From: Climacium dendroides | Taxonomy: Eukaryota > Streptophyta > Bryopsida > Hypnales > Climaciaceae | Assembly: GCA_950106755.1 (NCBI GenBank) | Contig: OX467084.1 | Coordinates: 33,359,213-33,423,212 of the forward strand | Length of the DNA stretch: 64,000 bases | Direction of reading: 5' to 3' | Notes under the pieces: generated by a model | The model's database searches: none | Seen by the model: only the letters and a program-made list of their open reading frames with translations | What the model was told of the DNA's origin: nothing | Part shown: positions 22,821-34,015 of the stretch, one piece after another | Position numbering within the stretch: position 1 is the first letter of the stretch | Layout of the letters: each line of letters starts with the position of its first letter | Made by a program: the position numbers and the translations under genes

Positions 22821-25540
22821 AGTACTTGTGATTCTCTAATTAAATTTGGAAATTTCAAATTTGCATTCCAACTTGAAGAATTTTGAGTTAGATGGTGAAA
22901 AGAAAGATATGTTAAATTAATGAATTACAAAGATTTAAATTTAAAGGGAGATTTATTTATTTACTCATACCTCAAGGTAAAAAATTTGGAATAAAAAACA
23001 AACCATTGCAATAAAATGATAAGATGTGATTTAAAATTTTGGAACAATTCTCATTGACATCTATAATTGTTGGTCAACAAAGTGTGATTTTGTGCTAATG
23101 CATGACAAAAACTAAAATAAACTTAGGTGAAGTCTAAAACTAATCTTTGAATAGTGCACACAGTAATTATAGAAGGCTCAGGGTTAGTAAATAGATTTTT
23201 TGAATTTGTTTGTTTTAATTAATTGTCCAAAAGTTGAACAAATAGTCATTTTTTGAATTAATTTTGTTGCACACAACATTTATTTAAGCTAAGTCTACAA
23301 AGAAGTGAATTTGCAATCACTTGATTTTTTTACTTTAGAGTTTATTTACACCAAGAGAGACATATTTCAAAGTCAAAAAGGAAAAACTAATTCACTTCAA
23401 TAAATGGAAGATGTACAAGTAGTTATCTTTTTGTCAATTAAATGTTTTATAAAATGTGATTGCATAGTCACAAATATTATAACCTTTAATTCCTACATTG
23501 TATATTCTTATAGTTCTTCAATTTTTACACTAAGATAATAGGAATGAAATGCAAGGGAGTATGAATTCATTTTTACAACTGAATTTGTTAAATTAAAAGT
23601 AATTTTGTCTAAACAAGCATTGTATATGATGGAATAGCCAAGCTAGATTCTAAAATATATATTATATATGATTGTCAAATGAGCATCCTCATAAATCAAT
23701 GTTATGATCCTTTGGTCCTCTAATACTAATATACCTACTATACCTATCATACCCACTATACCCACTATATCCAAAGGCCAAGTTTGAATATTCAATGATA
23801 TAATCAATTAAAGTTGAAAAAGTTATTTGGAAGATGCTTTAAAATAAAAATCCTTGGCAAGATTTATTTTTGCCTAATTAATTATTTGTAAAAATATTTT
23901 GTCAAATTTCCAATACCTATTTTCAAAAATATTTTTTGTCAACCTTGATCACTAGATAAAGTAGTTCTATTTGGTTTTATCATTTCTCCCAAACTACTTG
24001 TTTCTATTAGTCGAATTCTAGGATTGAATTCTTTTTTAGAATCAATTAATGAAATGAAACTCAATCATTTTAGTTTATTATCCTTATTGTAGATAAAAAG
24101 TTCTAATATTCAAAGCTTTTACAACCATCAGTCAACTAAGTCAATGACCAAAATATAGTGCAAATTTTGTGTCTTTTATTTCAACTCTCTACCGGTTAGA
24201 AAAATATTCATCTACATTTGACCATTTCTCATTATGAGATCTCCATTGGTAAAAATTTAAAACATTTTTAATACATTTCAAAAGGCAAGAGTACCTTAAT
24301 CTTGTGAAGACATTGAGTCCTAGATGTAGCCAATGGATGCTTTCAAAATTACTATAGATAAAAATGCACTTGTTTGTTCAAAAATTGAATCATATTTGAC
24401 AAAACATTAAATGAGATTTTAGGATTGTGAAGGGCCACAAGTTTCTGGATTCTTGGGAATGTGGGATTTATGCCAAATCAACACCAAATCAACAATTTGT
24501 CATGGCTAAAGTTCAAGCATGTCAAATAATAATATTTAATTAATATTTAAATTTTCATTTATTTATTTATTTATTATTTTGGCCAATAGTGGCTAGTTTA
24601 CAACATAGGGAATGGGCCTAAAATGGCCCTCTAATGTCCCCCCAAACAACTAATGTGTACCTCGATGATAGGTCTTGTTCTTTTAGAATTAACCCTTTTT
24701 ATCTTTCCTTAATATCCAAATTAAGATAAGTAAACCTAAAACCAACAAAATAAGCAATCCATCATGATTCTATTATTATATTGATTTTTTCCAAAGTCTT
24801 GTCAATTCAAAATTCTCTTAGAATGCATTTTTTGGATGTCATACAAGTAAATTATGAATTTTCAAAGTGTTGAAAAAGGTGTTTTCAAATTGACATTAGC
24901 CCCTTGTGGATAGTAGGAGTACATTTTAGATAACAATTTGTAAATGTCAATTTTAAGGAAGAAGTTGTTTTTAGGTGTAGTTGCCTTATCTCCTAAAGCC
25001 CTTTCATGTTTAGATGCCCAAATTTGCTTCAAAATACTATTCTCTTGAGCAAGACTAAAATGTATATATAATTTTTTTTTAAATTCAAATTTTTGTTTAT
25101 GAATTTTTATTTCCTAGGACTGTCCGGATTTAGAAAAAAACTACATATTATACAATAATTTTTTTAACCACATAGTCAAAAGCCATGAAAATTGTTGGGC
25201 CTTTAAGTTATCCTTTGACCACATGTTGTATGAAAGTTTAAAATAAAAAAATAAAAAAAATCTATTCTTTATGAATTGCCCTAAAATTGCTATGTTGCCA
25301 AAAAACACAATTTGCTCCAATCCTCATGGGTTCATGCAAAGAGGTTCTTGCACTACTCCAACTCTCCCTCATGTGTCCTAGTTTTGAAGAAATTTCACTA
25401 AAACTAGTCCCATTTGTGAACCCTCCCCCCAATGACAACATTGCAAGAACAAGAACACTAAGGTCGAGAAATCAGTGACCAATGGATGACTTTCAAGATT
25501 ACTATAGAAATAAAGAATGCACTTATTTGTTCATTGAGAT
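22821..25540. other. AT-rich repeat DNA, no gene seen
   Basis: No coding region supported. Around 25130-25310 there is a copy of the sequence found in the inverted arms at 33.2 kb and 37.9 kb (CATAGTCAAAAGCCATGAAAAT, TGTTGGGCC). Around 25377-25440 there is a diverged duplicate of the leader of the downstream DUF300 gene. Confidence 0.5.
25377..25445 (+). repeat. Diverged duplicate of the DUF300 gene leader
   Basis: The blocks TTTGAAGAAATTTCACTAAA, CCCATTTGTGAACCCTCCCC and CCAATGACAACATTGC line up with 26699-26765 (TTTGAAAGAAGTGTCCACTAAA, CCCATTTGCGACTCCTCCCC, CCGATGCCCGCC). The two copies bracket the TTAA element and the minisatellite, so the intervening 1.2 kb arose by insertion or duplication next to the promoter. 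Confidence 0.6.
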
Positions 25541-25543
25541 TAA

Positions 25544-25761
25544 CCATTAAACATCAACGAGGACATTTGGCACCTAATAAATGCCAGAATCCTTCTAGTA
25601 AGACAAAAGTGCAACTATTCATTGTCATAATTTTGTTGTGAATAGGGAAGGTCTTCTATGTTAGTTTGACTTCCAATGAGTACTTTTGCAATTTTTTTAA
25701 AGGAATAATCTATACAATATAACAAAAGGATTTCAATGATCACTAATCCATCTTTCAAGGG
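25544..25761. mobile_element. TTAA-flanked MITE, 218 bp
   Basis: TTAA at 25540-25543 and 25762-25765 flanks ends CCATTAAACATC and ...TCTTTCAAGGG. Internal text (GTGCAACTATTCATTGTC, GGGAAGGTCTTCTATG, TTTGACTTCCAATGAGT) matches the family at 16646 and 21617. Confidence 0.72.
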
Positions 25762-25765
25762 TTAA

Positions 25766-26698
25766 CAAGTCCTTAGATTTTTCTCTAATATCCAAATTAA
25801 CACTATGTTACTATCTTTAAATTTTTCTCTAATATCCAAATCAATGTCTTTCACTAATATTCAAATCAATGTCTTCCACTAATATCCAAATCAATGTCTT
25901 CCACTAATATCCAAATCAATGTCTTTCACTAATATCCAAATCAACGTCTTCTACTAATATCCAAATCAATGTCTTCCACTAATATTTAAATCAGCGTCTT
26001 TCATTAATATCCAAATCAACATCTTCTACTAATATCCAAATCAACGTCTTCCACTAATATCCAAATCAACATTTTCCACTAATATCCAAATCAACGTTTT
26101 CATTAATATCCAAATCAACATCTTTCTATCCAAATCAACGTTTTCCACTAATATCCAAATCAACGTTTTCATTAATATCCAAATCAACATCTTTCTATCC
26201 AAATCAACGTTTTCCACTAATATCTAAATCAGTGTCTTTCATTAATATCCAAATCAACATCTTTCTATCCAAATCAACATCTTCTACTAATATCCAAATC
26301 AACGTCTTTCACTGATATCCAAATCAACGTCTTTCACTAATATCCAAGTCAACGTTTTTCACTAATATCCAAATCAACATCTTTTTATCCAAATCAACGT
26401 TTTCCACTAATATCCAAATCAACGTCTTTCATTAATATCCAAATCAACGTCTTTCTATCCAAATCAATGTTTTTCACTAATATCCAAATCAATGTTTTCC
26501 ACTAATATCCAAATCAACGTTTTTCACTGATATCCAAATCAACGTCTTTCATTAATATCCAAATCAACGTTTTTCACTGATATCCAAACCAACATCTTTC
26601 TATCCAAATCAACGTCTTCCACTAATATCCAAATCAACGTTTCTCACTAATATCCAAATCAACGTCTTTCACTAATATCTAAATTAACGTCTAGCTTA
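25766..26698. repeat. Minisatellite of CTAATATCCAAATCAACGTCTT units (about 0.9 kb)
   Basis: Roughly forty units of 19-26 bases, with core TATCCAAATCAACG. The common unit is ~25 bases (TTTCACTAATATCCAAATCA); a shorter variant (CTTTCTATCCAAATCAACAT) is interspersed. The array begins at the right flank of the TTAA element and ends about 480 bases before the DUF300 start codon. Its repeated TATCCA is the core of a known plant MYB-binding sugar-response element; regulation by it here is only a possibility. Confidence 0.9.
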
Positions 26699-27181
26699 GT
26701 TTGAAAGAAGTGTCCACTAAATTGAGCCCCATTTGCGACTCCTCCCCCCGATGCCCGCCTCCCGTCCCTTTCCTCGAACATCCTCTCCGTCGTCACTCTC
26801 TTCTCGCATCTCCACCGAACTTCGACTCCTCCACCTATTCCGCGAAGCTTGACGTTGCCCCCAATCCCAAGCACCTCCAGGCAATAAGCTTACATTTCCT
26901 CATTCAGCACGCAATCAGTCCGAAAACCCAGCTTTCGCTAGCTTCCAATCGAGCAGTACAACCGTTTCCAACAGCGACACGCACACAGATTTCCCGTTGG
27001 CAGTTTCCCGTTTGGAGGTTTGCATTTGGAGGTGTAGGTGCGCGCAGCATGGGAGGGAGTGGGCGTGATGATGGAGCTTTGGGAGCTTTGGGAGCTTTGG
27101 ATTGAGTAGAGGACGTTGGAGGAAGTTGCTGTTGTTAGTGGAGGGATTGGAGAAAAGGGTTTGATTTGGATTGGGTGTGCG
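26699..27181 (+). promoter_or_regulatory. DUF300 gene promoter and 5' leader
   Basis: A GC-rich island beginning exactly where the minisatellite stops. It has CT-rich text typical of plant leaders (CCTCCCCCCGATGCCCGCC, CCGTCGTCACTCTC). An upstream in-frame ATG exists at 27116, but the family N-terminus favours 27182. No TATA box is assigned. Confidence 0.5.
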
Positions 27182-30100
27182 ATGGCGGCGTTTCTGGAGA
27201 TTTTGTTTGCGTTTCTGTGTACGTGCGGGGCGTCGGCAGTGGCCCTCCAGCACATTTATCGGCATCTTTGTAACTATACGGAGCCGATTTATCAGCGGTA
27301 TACTGTGAGGATTATTCTCATGGTTCCTGTAAGTGGCGCTCGCGCTTGCTTCTTGCAAGGGGGTTGGGGGTTGAGGGTGTTTGCGGGGTTGGTTTAGTGG
27401 AGGGCGGGGGTTGCTGGTGGTTGAAGAGGGTTTGTGTTGGTGTTGTATACGTTGCATTTGTTGCGTTTCTATGGGGATTGTTTTTAATTTGGTGGAATAT
27501 GGCATCTGTGGGTCTGGGGAAGTATCTGATGAGCTCTATGTGGTCGATGTTTTGAGCATCGTGTGATATTTGTTGGCCACGATTGTTTTCTAGGGTTTGT
27601 TGGATCTCAACTAGTTGGGTAGGGCTTAAAGGTTGCTGCAGGTGGAGTTAGTTGGCGTCAGTGTGTAATTTTTCAATGCTGTACACGGTGATTTCTAGCG
27701 TTTTGATGTTATGCCATTTGGTGTAGACAGGAAGTCTGTTGGATAGGGTTTAGTAAACATATATGGTTCTTTGTACTTCATTCTATAATGATTTTTATAA
27801 TGAGAGATTCTTTCGCTTCCAATTCTAGCTAGAGAAGATTGACTTACGACTTTAGAGTGGTTTTAGGGCTCTTCGGTATGAGATTTTCTTATCCTGACTT
27901 GGATATTATTACTTGGTGGTGTGCAGGTCTACTCTTTAATGTCTTTTTTGGCTCTATTACTGCCGAAGAATGCGATCATCTTCAATTCGATAATTGGAAT
28001 GTAAGCATTTTTTTTCGCGACTTGAGCAGAGTGTGGGATTTTCTGTATAAGATGCACCGTTAGTTAGTAAGAAGATCTAGGTTCTCATTAGTTTATTTAG
28101 GAATTCGAAACGTTAGGGTTGTTCTTATGATCCATCTGAAACTATTCATTATAATACGCAGCCTATCTATTTTAGCATTCATATTCATCGTGGAATACTT
28201 ATTAAGAAGATTGGTATGATCAGTTTTATGTGAGGAAGTATTTGGATTTAGTGTAGTCGTGACTTTCACAGCCTAATCGAGAATTGTGAGAGGTTTTTGA
28301 ATTTGGGCAAGGTAGGAAACCGATTCCCCACCAATTGAAGAAGTTAACAATTGCTGAAGTTTAAGTAGGGTTTCTATCGCTCGCCTAGACTACCCTTGCA
28401 CCATGGTACTGCATCTGCGATGGAAGCATCTTTGAATGTGATAGAACCTAGAAGTATCTTATTTCTCACAAACCACTTATTTAGCTGACATTTGCATTGT
28501 GAATGGGTGGCTTTCCACTCACGGGAAAAGGATCCCGATGGGGATGGGCTCCTACCTTAGATGGTTATATCCTTGTGTACATTCTGGTCTCTCAATAGTA
28601 TTACCACTTTGAATCCAGTTATGTTAATTGCTACCATCATGAAAGAGTTAAGTGTGTTCCTTATGAGAAACCATAACCAATTGAAGATGATCGTGTCACA
28701 TATGCGTAGAGGGCGTTTGGCAGAACAGACACGCGAGATTTGTTGAATGATACGTATGGTGTTGTTTGTGTGCAGATACGAGGCATGGGTCATCTACAAT
28801 TTTCTGTCCTTGTGTCTTGCTTGGGTGGGCGGACCTGGGGAGGTTGTGACTAGCCTGCAAGGAAAAGTGTTGCAGCCTTCTTGGCATCTCATGACTTGTT
28901 GTTTTCAAGCTATCCCCCTTGATGGGTGAGTATGTTAATACAACCCTATTTTGGCAATCCCATTCTTGTTTCTTTTTGTGGATAGATGCACTCTATGTGC
29001 GTGTCAGATTCTGTATAAAATGATTTTGTAGTCAGGAAGTGACATATGTCATCATGTGATTGATTGTAACCTCTTGAAATGTGATATGGAAATAGAACTT
29101 TGACAGCGAAGTGTTGAATCTGACCAATGTGTATAGTATCTCTTGGCTTTTGGATCACCATCTACAGCAGGAGCTGCTTGACTCGACTTGACAAGTTTGC
29201 TTGACAAGTTTGCTTGACCTTATTGATTCGGCTAATGTTGCAGGCGATTCATTCGAAGGTGTAAGCAAGGAGTTCTGCAGTTCGTCATATTGAAACCATT
29301 GCTGGTTCTGGCAGCATTCATCCTTTACTACAATGACAAGTACGAAGAAGGGAGCTTTTACATCGGAGGGGGCTATTTGTACATCACGTTGATTTACACG
29401 TTCTCTTATTCTGCGGCTCTTGGAGCACTAGTTCTATTTTACGTAGCCTGCAGGGATCTTCTGACACCGTACAAGGCTTTGCCCAAGTTTGTTCTTGTGA
29501 AGTCTGTGGTTTTCCTGACGTACTGGCAAGTGAGTACTCCTTCCATATTTATAAGCAACAAGCTTGGATGATTTTTACCACCAGCTATTCCGTTTTTGTT
29601 TGGCTATACTTGTTAATTTGATACTTTCAGTGGGTGTAGACTTCATATGTTGACCTGTGGAATGAAAAAGTCTCTACTTCCTAATAAATGTTACTTGTGA
29701 TGCTGGGGTATATGACAGATTGATGTGTTGCTGAGATTAAGTTCATTGCGGCCGCATGTATTGAATAGACGTTTTGTGGCAGGGCTTGGTAATCTTTCTT
29801 TTCTCTGAGGGTGGCAGCATCAAGAGTCCCCAGGAGGCTGCTGACTATCAAAATGTCCTGATTTGTGGAGAGATGCTCCTCGCGGCTTTTGCCCACCTTT
29901 ATGCTTTTCCTTACAAGGATTACGCAGAGGCCAATGTTGGAGGCATGGAAACTAATGCTTGGCAGAGTCTATTCCATGTGGTCAATCTTATCGATGTGGT
30001 CCACGACACAATGCATCAGGTACATGGTCATCCTCTTACATTTATCATTTTACTCAAAGTCCTTCATTCAGTAAAATAATTTTAAAAAATCAAAATTAAA

Positions 30101-30846
30101 CAACAGTAATTCCTCCAAAATATTTGTCACTTATAACATAAGTGCAATACCTCTTCTTTCCACTGCTATATTACTGGTACATGACCTTCCTTGAAGCTTC
30201 TTTAACGATCTCTGACTGATGAATGAAGTGGGCTTTTCAAAGCATTCATCATCCATTGTTTGGATGGTTGAGCCTTTCAAGGGGTTAAATCAATTTCAAA
30301 CCTCAATGCTTGTTTCATACATGCTCAGTTTTTTGTCTGGCGACTGATATTGTTTTATTGAATGTCTTAATTTTGAAATAGTGATACCTAGATCCGGAAG
30401 TATTGCGCTGTGTAACTCAGCTTTTCCAGATTTGTTATCTCGATTTATTCAATCTCTTGGAAAGATCATGGGAATGCTTCTAGCTTCCTAACAAAGGCAT
30501 TTTTTTTTAACTGCAGTTTGCCCCCACTTATCACGACTACGTCCTTTACAGCAACGACTCCGATGGTGCTCCTAAGCGTTATCGAACCCGTACTTTTGTT
30601 CCTACTGGGCAGGAGATGGGAAACGTAAGGACTGGAAAGAGTCCGAACCAAAGTGCAGTACTTGATCCCTCTGCGGACATCACGAGGAACGCAGAACAAA
30701 GTCAAGGTGCTATTATTGACATGCAAGGTGGTCCCCTCATCAATGAAGCCGAATTCAGGCAGACTTATGACATGTCTCCGTTGGAACCAGCTGTAATTGC
30801 GGTGGACGCAGATTTGGAGCCTGGCAAAGTTCGACCAGCTCAATAG
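27182..30846 (+). CDS. LAZ1/TMEM184-type DUF300 membrane protein, six coding exons
   Basis: Exons: 27182-27328, 27927-28000, 28776-28925, 29244-29529, 29783-30019 and 30517-30846. All introns are GT-AG; the sum is 1224 bases, or 407 residues. The family (organic solute transporter alpha-like, Pfam DUF300) has about seven membrane helices. Recognisable conserved segments are the first helix after MAAFLEILFAF, HIYRHLCNYTEP, YEAWVIYNFLSLCLAWVGG, PLDGRFIRRCKQG (charged loop), LQFVILKPLL, FYVACRDLL, KSVVFLTYWQ, HLYAFPYKDY and the C-terminal FAPTYHDYVLY with RTFVPTGQEM. This pattern is closest to Arabidopsis At3g05940/At5g26740. Relatives such as LAZ1 act at the vacuolar or endomembrane system and affect brassinosteroid signalling and cell death; transport by this protein is unproven. 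The C-terminal tail after GQEM is shorter than in Arabidopsis but keeps a YDMSPLE-like end. An in-frame ATG 22 codons upstream (27116) would extend the N-terminus. Confidence 0.92.
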
Positions 30847-31510
30847 GGGTTTGATCTCGTTTTCACATCATATCCACAACATGATGCAAGGGAGCGCAGC
30901 TTGCAAGCAATGGAAAGAAATGGAGGAGGGAAGGAGACATCATCTTGAAATTCTTCTCATATTGCTGGTTGCATATTCATTGTCCGAATGTAAATGACAT
31001 TTTTTGAAGAAGAAAAACTCACAGGTGTCGGTAGCTTCTCGAGTTTGTGTCTGTAATTTGATAGGCCAGGGAGCATTCATCCATAGTCACTTGCTTCGCT
31101 TGTGGCTGAGTGATAGTAGGTTAATGCCTGTAAAATATTTCAGTTTTTGCAGATGGGTGTCAGCTCAACATCATTTAGAAAGTTGTGAGGAGGTTGGCCA
31201 GCACTTGGTATGTAAGGGAACTACACGTAATTGGGACCTGGTTGCAAAACCTACCTTCTGAAAATGTACACCTTCTGAACATGTGTGCAAGCGTAAGGTC
31301 AATTCTGAGTTCACCTATAATCAGCACTTTGAGATTTCATAGTTTCTTAGCTCTTGACTGAAGGGGAGGAAGGTTTGCATTAATTGAAGCTACTTGTGTG
31401 AAGAAGCTTGAGTAGGACCTTATTTGAGAATTGTGTGAGTGCCATTGGGGACATAACTTCTTGTAAAGGTCTTACCTCCGTCCCCAAATGATCTTGTTGA
31501 ATAAAATGTT
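30847..31510 (+). other. Probable 3' untranslated region of the DUF300 gene
   Basis: The base composition stays gene-like for several hundred bases after the stop codon and then turns AT-rich. A possible polyadenylation signal AATAAA lies at 31500-31505. No second gene is supported here. Confidence 0.4.
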
Positions 31511-33142
31511 CTAGAATAAGGTTTAAAATAACATTTTAAAGACATTTTTTGCACTGTGAGTAGAGTTTGGTACACTCTTGGCATCCAAGAAACTTTGAGC
31601 TTCAAAGCCCTTTTCAAAGTGTAGTTTTGGAGTATTGTAAAGTGAAATTTTGGGGGTATTTTCATAGAGTACCAATGAACATTTAATTGTTGAGTGTTAG
31701 GTTTTCATTTTATGGGCATTTAGTATGTGTTTTCACTTCCTGAAGCTTCATCTCCTTAAATTGGGAAATACTCAAAGGGATGCAAAAAATAAGAACGAAC
31801 AATGATGATTGATCCTTCCAATCATTTCATTTGTCTTTGGATGGAGGGAGAACTATTACTCATAGTTGTTTTGCTAGTCCCAAGAAGTAATCAAAAACCA
31901 AATTTAACCTATTCCAATATTACAAAGTGCAACAGGAAGATCATTTGGGATTAAAAAATTAAGGCCAACATGAAGATCATTATAGAACAGAGGATGTAGT
32001 TGCTTATTCATTGCATTTAATAAGAACAATGTTCAAATGCTTATTTGGATGATTTTAGATGTAGCACCTTTAATAAGTAGTAAAATTGAAAATGTGATAC
32101 ATATTGAATCCATATTGATAAGATGTCAATATGATAGTCATTGAAACAATGTTGGTTTGTTGGTACTTCAACTAAAGGGATGTTTTGATTCCATAGAGAT
32201 TACCCCTATATCATAGAATTATAAATTTGGCCAACTTGCAAGGAAGTTGGTCTACATTGACCTAAGTTCATATATTCATATTATCATACACTAAGAACCA
32301 CATCTTTTAATCCAACAAGAACTTGAAAAGAAATGCCTCAATGTGGTTGTTGAAGATGTATAGTTAAGAATAGTTATATTTAGAAGTGGTGATTCAATAT
32401 TGCATGATTGCTTTGATATTCTACGTGGTTGTATATGTGTAGTTTAATTTTATTATAAAAAAATAATATTTTAGTATAATAAAAGAATCTACTATATGAA
32501 TCTAATATTGTTTCAATTTTCCAATAATTGCAAGAAAGTTAAAGGAGACTAAACTTATAGATAGGCATGTTTATTGTAGACCTTCATGAATGTTTCACAT
32601 AAATTCAATGATCGGAAGCAAAAGAAGATACAGTCTAAATTCATGATAGTGGAATTGGTATGTTATGAAATGATGCACAAAAATTATAAGTGATTGTGGC
32701 AAAGTTCTTGGTAATATAAGACTAAATGCATGAAAAATTTATGAAGAATATTTTAGAACCATATTGTAGTTTAGATTTCTGCCTATTCTACAAACACCGA
32801 GGACTATAGTATAGGGATTCAAAATTCAAGGAATGATCAAATAGTCAACACATTGTGGCTAAGTTCATATCTAAAAATAAAAATATCTTGTAATCTAATG
32901 GAAGATATAATTTAAACAACCCACTGATTTTAGGAAAAGAAATCACTCACTTATCCAATCACTAATTTCCGTCCATTGCACATGGATGCAACATTACAAT
33001 CATGCAATCCCTGTCTTATTCTAGTTTAGGGTTCAAGAAAGAAACACACTTAAAGTGATGATAAACATAGCAAGTAGTTTAAATTATTACAATAACCATC
33101 TCCTATTGTAATTGCTTTAAAGCATAGGCTCACAATAATCGG
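31511..33142. other. AT-rich DNA, no gene seen
   Basis: Only short random open frames, and no repeat family recognised except weak similarity to other AT-rich parts of the window. A TTAACCCCTAAAGGCCC end, matching the TTAA-flanked element termini, starts at 33143 without an obvious partner. Confidence 0.5.
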
Positions 33143-33189
33143 CTTAACCCCTAAAGGCCCAACCTTGTGTTTTTAGCAACATAACTTTT

Positions 33190-33890
33190 TTAGGCAGGTA
33201 CGTATGAGTAGGGATTTTTCTTTCTTTGAATTTTTCACACAACAAGGAGTAGCTTTAAGGCCCAACAAATTTCACAACTTTTGACTACATGGTTAAAAAG
33301 TTATTGTGTGATATGTAATTTGTTTCTCAAATCAGGCAACTCGAGCAAATTGGAAAAAATCAATTTTTTATAAATAAAAATTTGAAATTGGTTCATTAGA
33401 TTTATATACACATTGGAAGCTTGAATCATCCTATTTAGATTAATGAAATGATGGAAAATTATGGATTCTCTACTCTAAAATAAACTTTGAAGTCCTTTAT
33501 TTAACTCAATTTTCAATATTTTTAGAAAAAAATAAAATCATATGATGTAGATTGTCTATTACAACACTACAACCATTGGGATTGGCATTTTTCAATTCCA
33601 TAAATAAATTCTTATGAATTTAGTATTTTGAATCATTATCTACTTCTTTCTATTTACTATTTTTTTCTTATATATTGCACAATTTCAGATGATTTGAAAA
33701 TTTTCAAGCATGTAGCCAACTTGACTTGAAGAATGAATCCAAAGAAGCACCACCATTTTGGACATTTTTTCACAATAATATGACCTTGTGAAGTACAGTT
33801 GCCCTATTTTTTGCATGGTTAAAAAAAGACCTTTGCCACTTCAAAGCAATCTATATGGTGGAAATTTTTGAATTTTCCCCCACATATTCT
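33190..33890. repeat. Left arm of a large imperfect inverted repeat
   Basis: Blocks found here appear in reverse complement and reverse order at 37180-37960. Examples are GTAGCTTTAAGGCCCAA, AACTTTGAAGTCCTTTATTT, TAGATTGTCTATTACAAC, AGCATGTAGCCAACTTG and GACCTTGTGAAGTACA. The arms are diverged, with several small indels. Confidence 0.75.
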
Positions 33891-34015
33891 CAAACTAGAG
33901 TACTACGAGATCCTACAAACTAGAGTACTACGAGATCCTACAAACTAGAGTACTACGAGATCCTACAAACTAGAGTACTACGAGATCCTACAAACTAGAG
34001 TACTACGAGATCCTA
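33891..34015. repeat. Five identical 25 bp tandem units
   Basis: The unit CAAACTAGAGTACTACGAGA followed by TCCTA is repeated without a single mismatch, starting at 33891, 33916, 33941, 33966 and 33991. It is inserted at the end of the left inverted arm. Its perfect identity contrasts with the decayed DNA around it. Confidence 0.97.

Noticed and set aside
25766..26698. Regular short repeats resembling a CRISPR array
   Set aside because: The units are contiguous with no unique spacers, no cas genes exist, and the DNA is clearly plant nuclear. It is a minisatellite.
26915..27505. 196-codon minus-strand open frame over the DUF300 first exon
   Set aside because: It is antisense to a well-supported exon, has biased composition and no family resemblance.
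33891..34015. Perfect 25 bp repeats as a possible CRISPR or integration array
   Set aside because: No spacers; simple tandem duplication.
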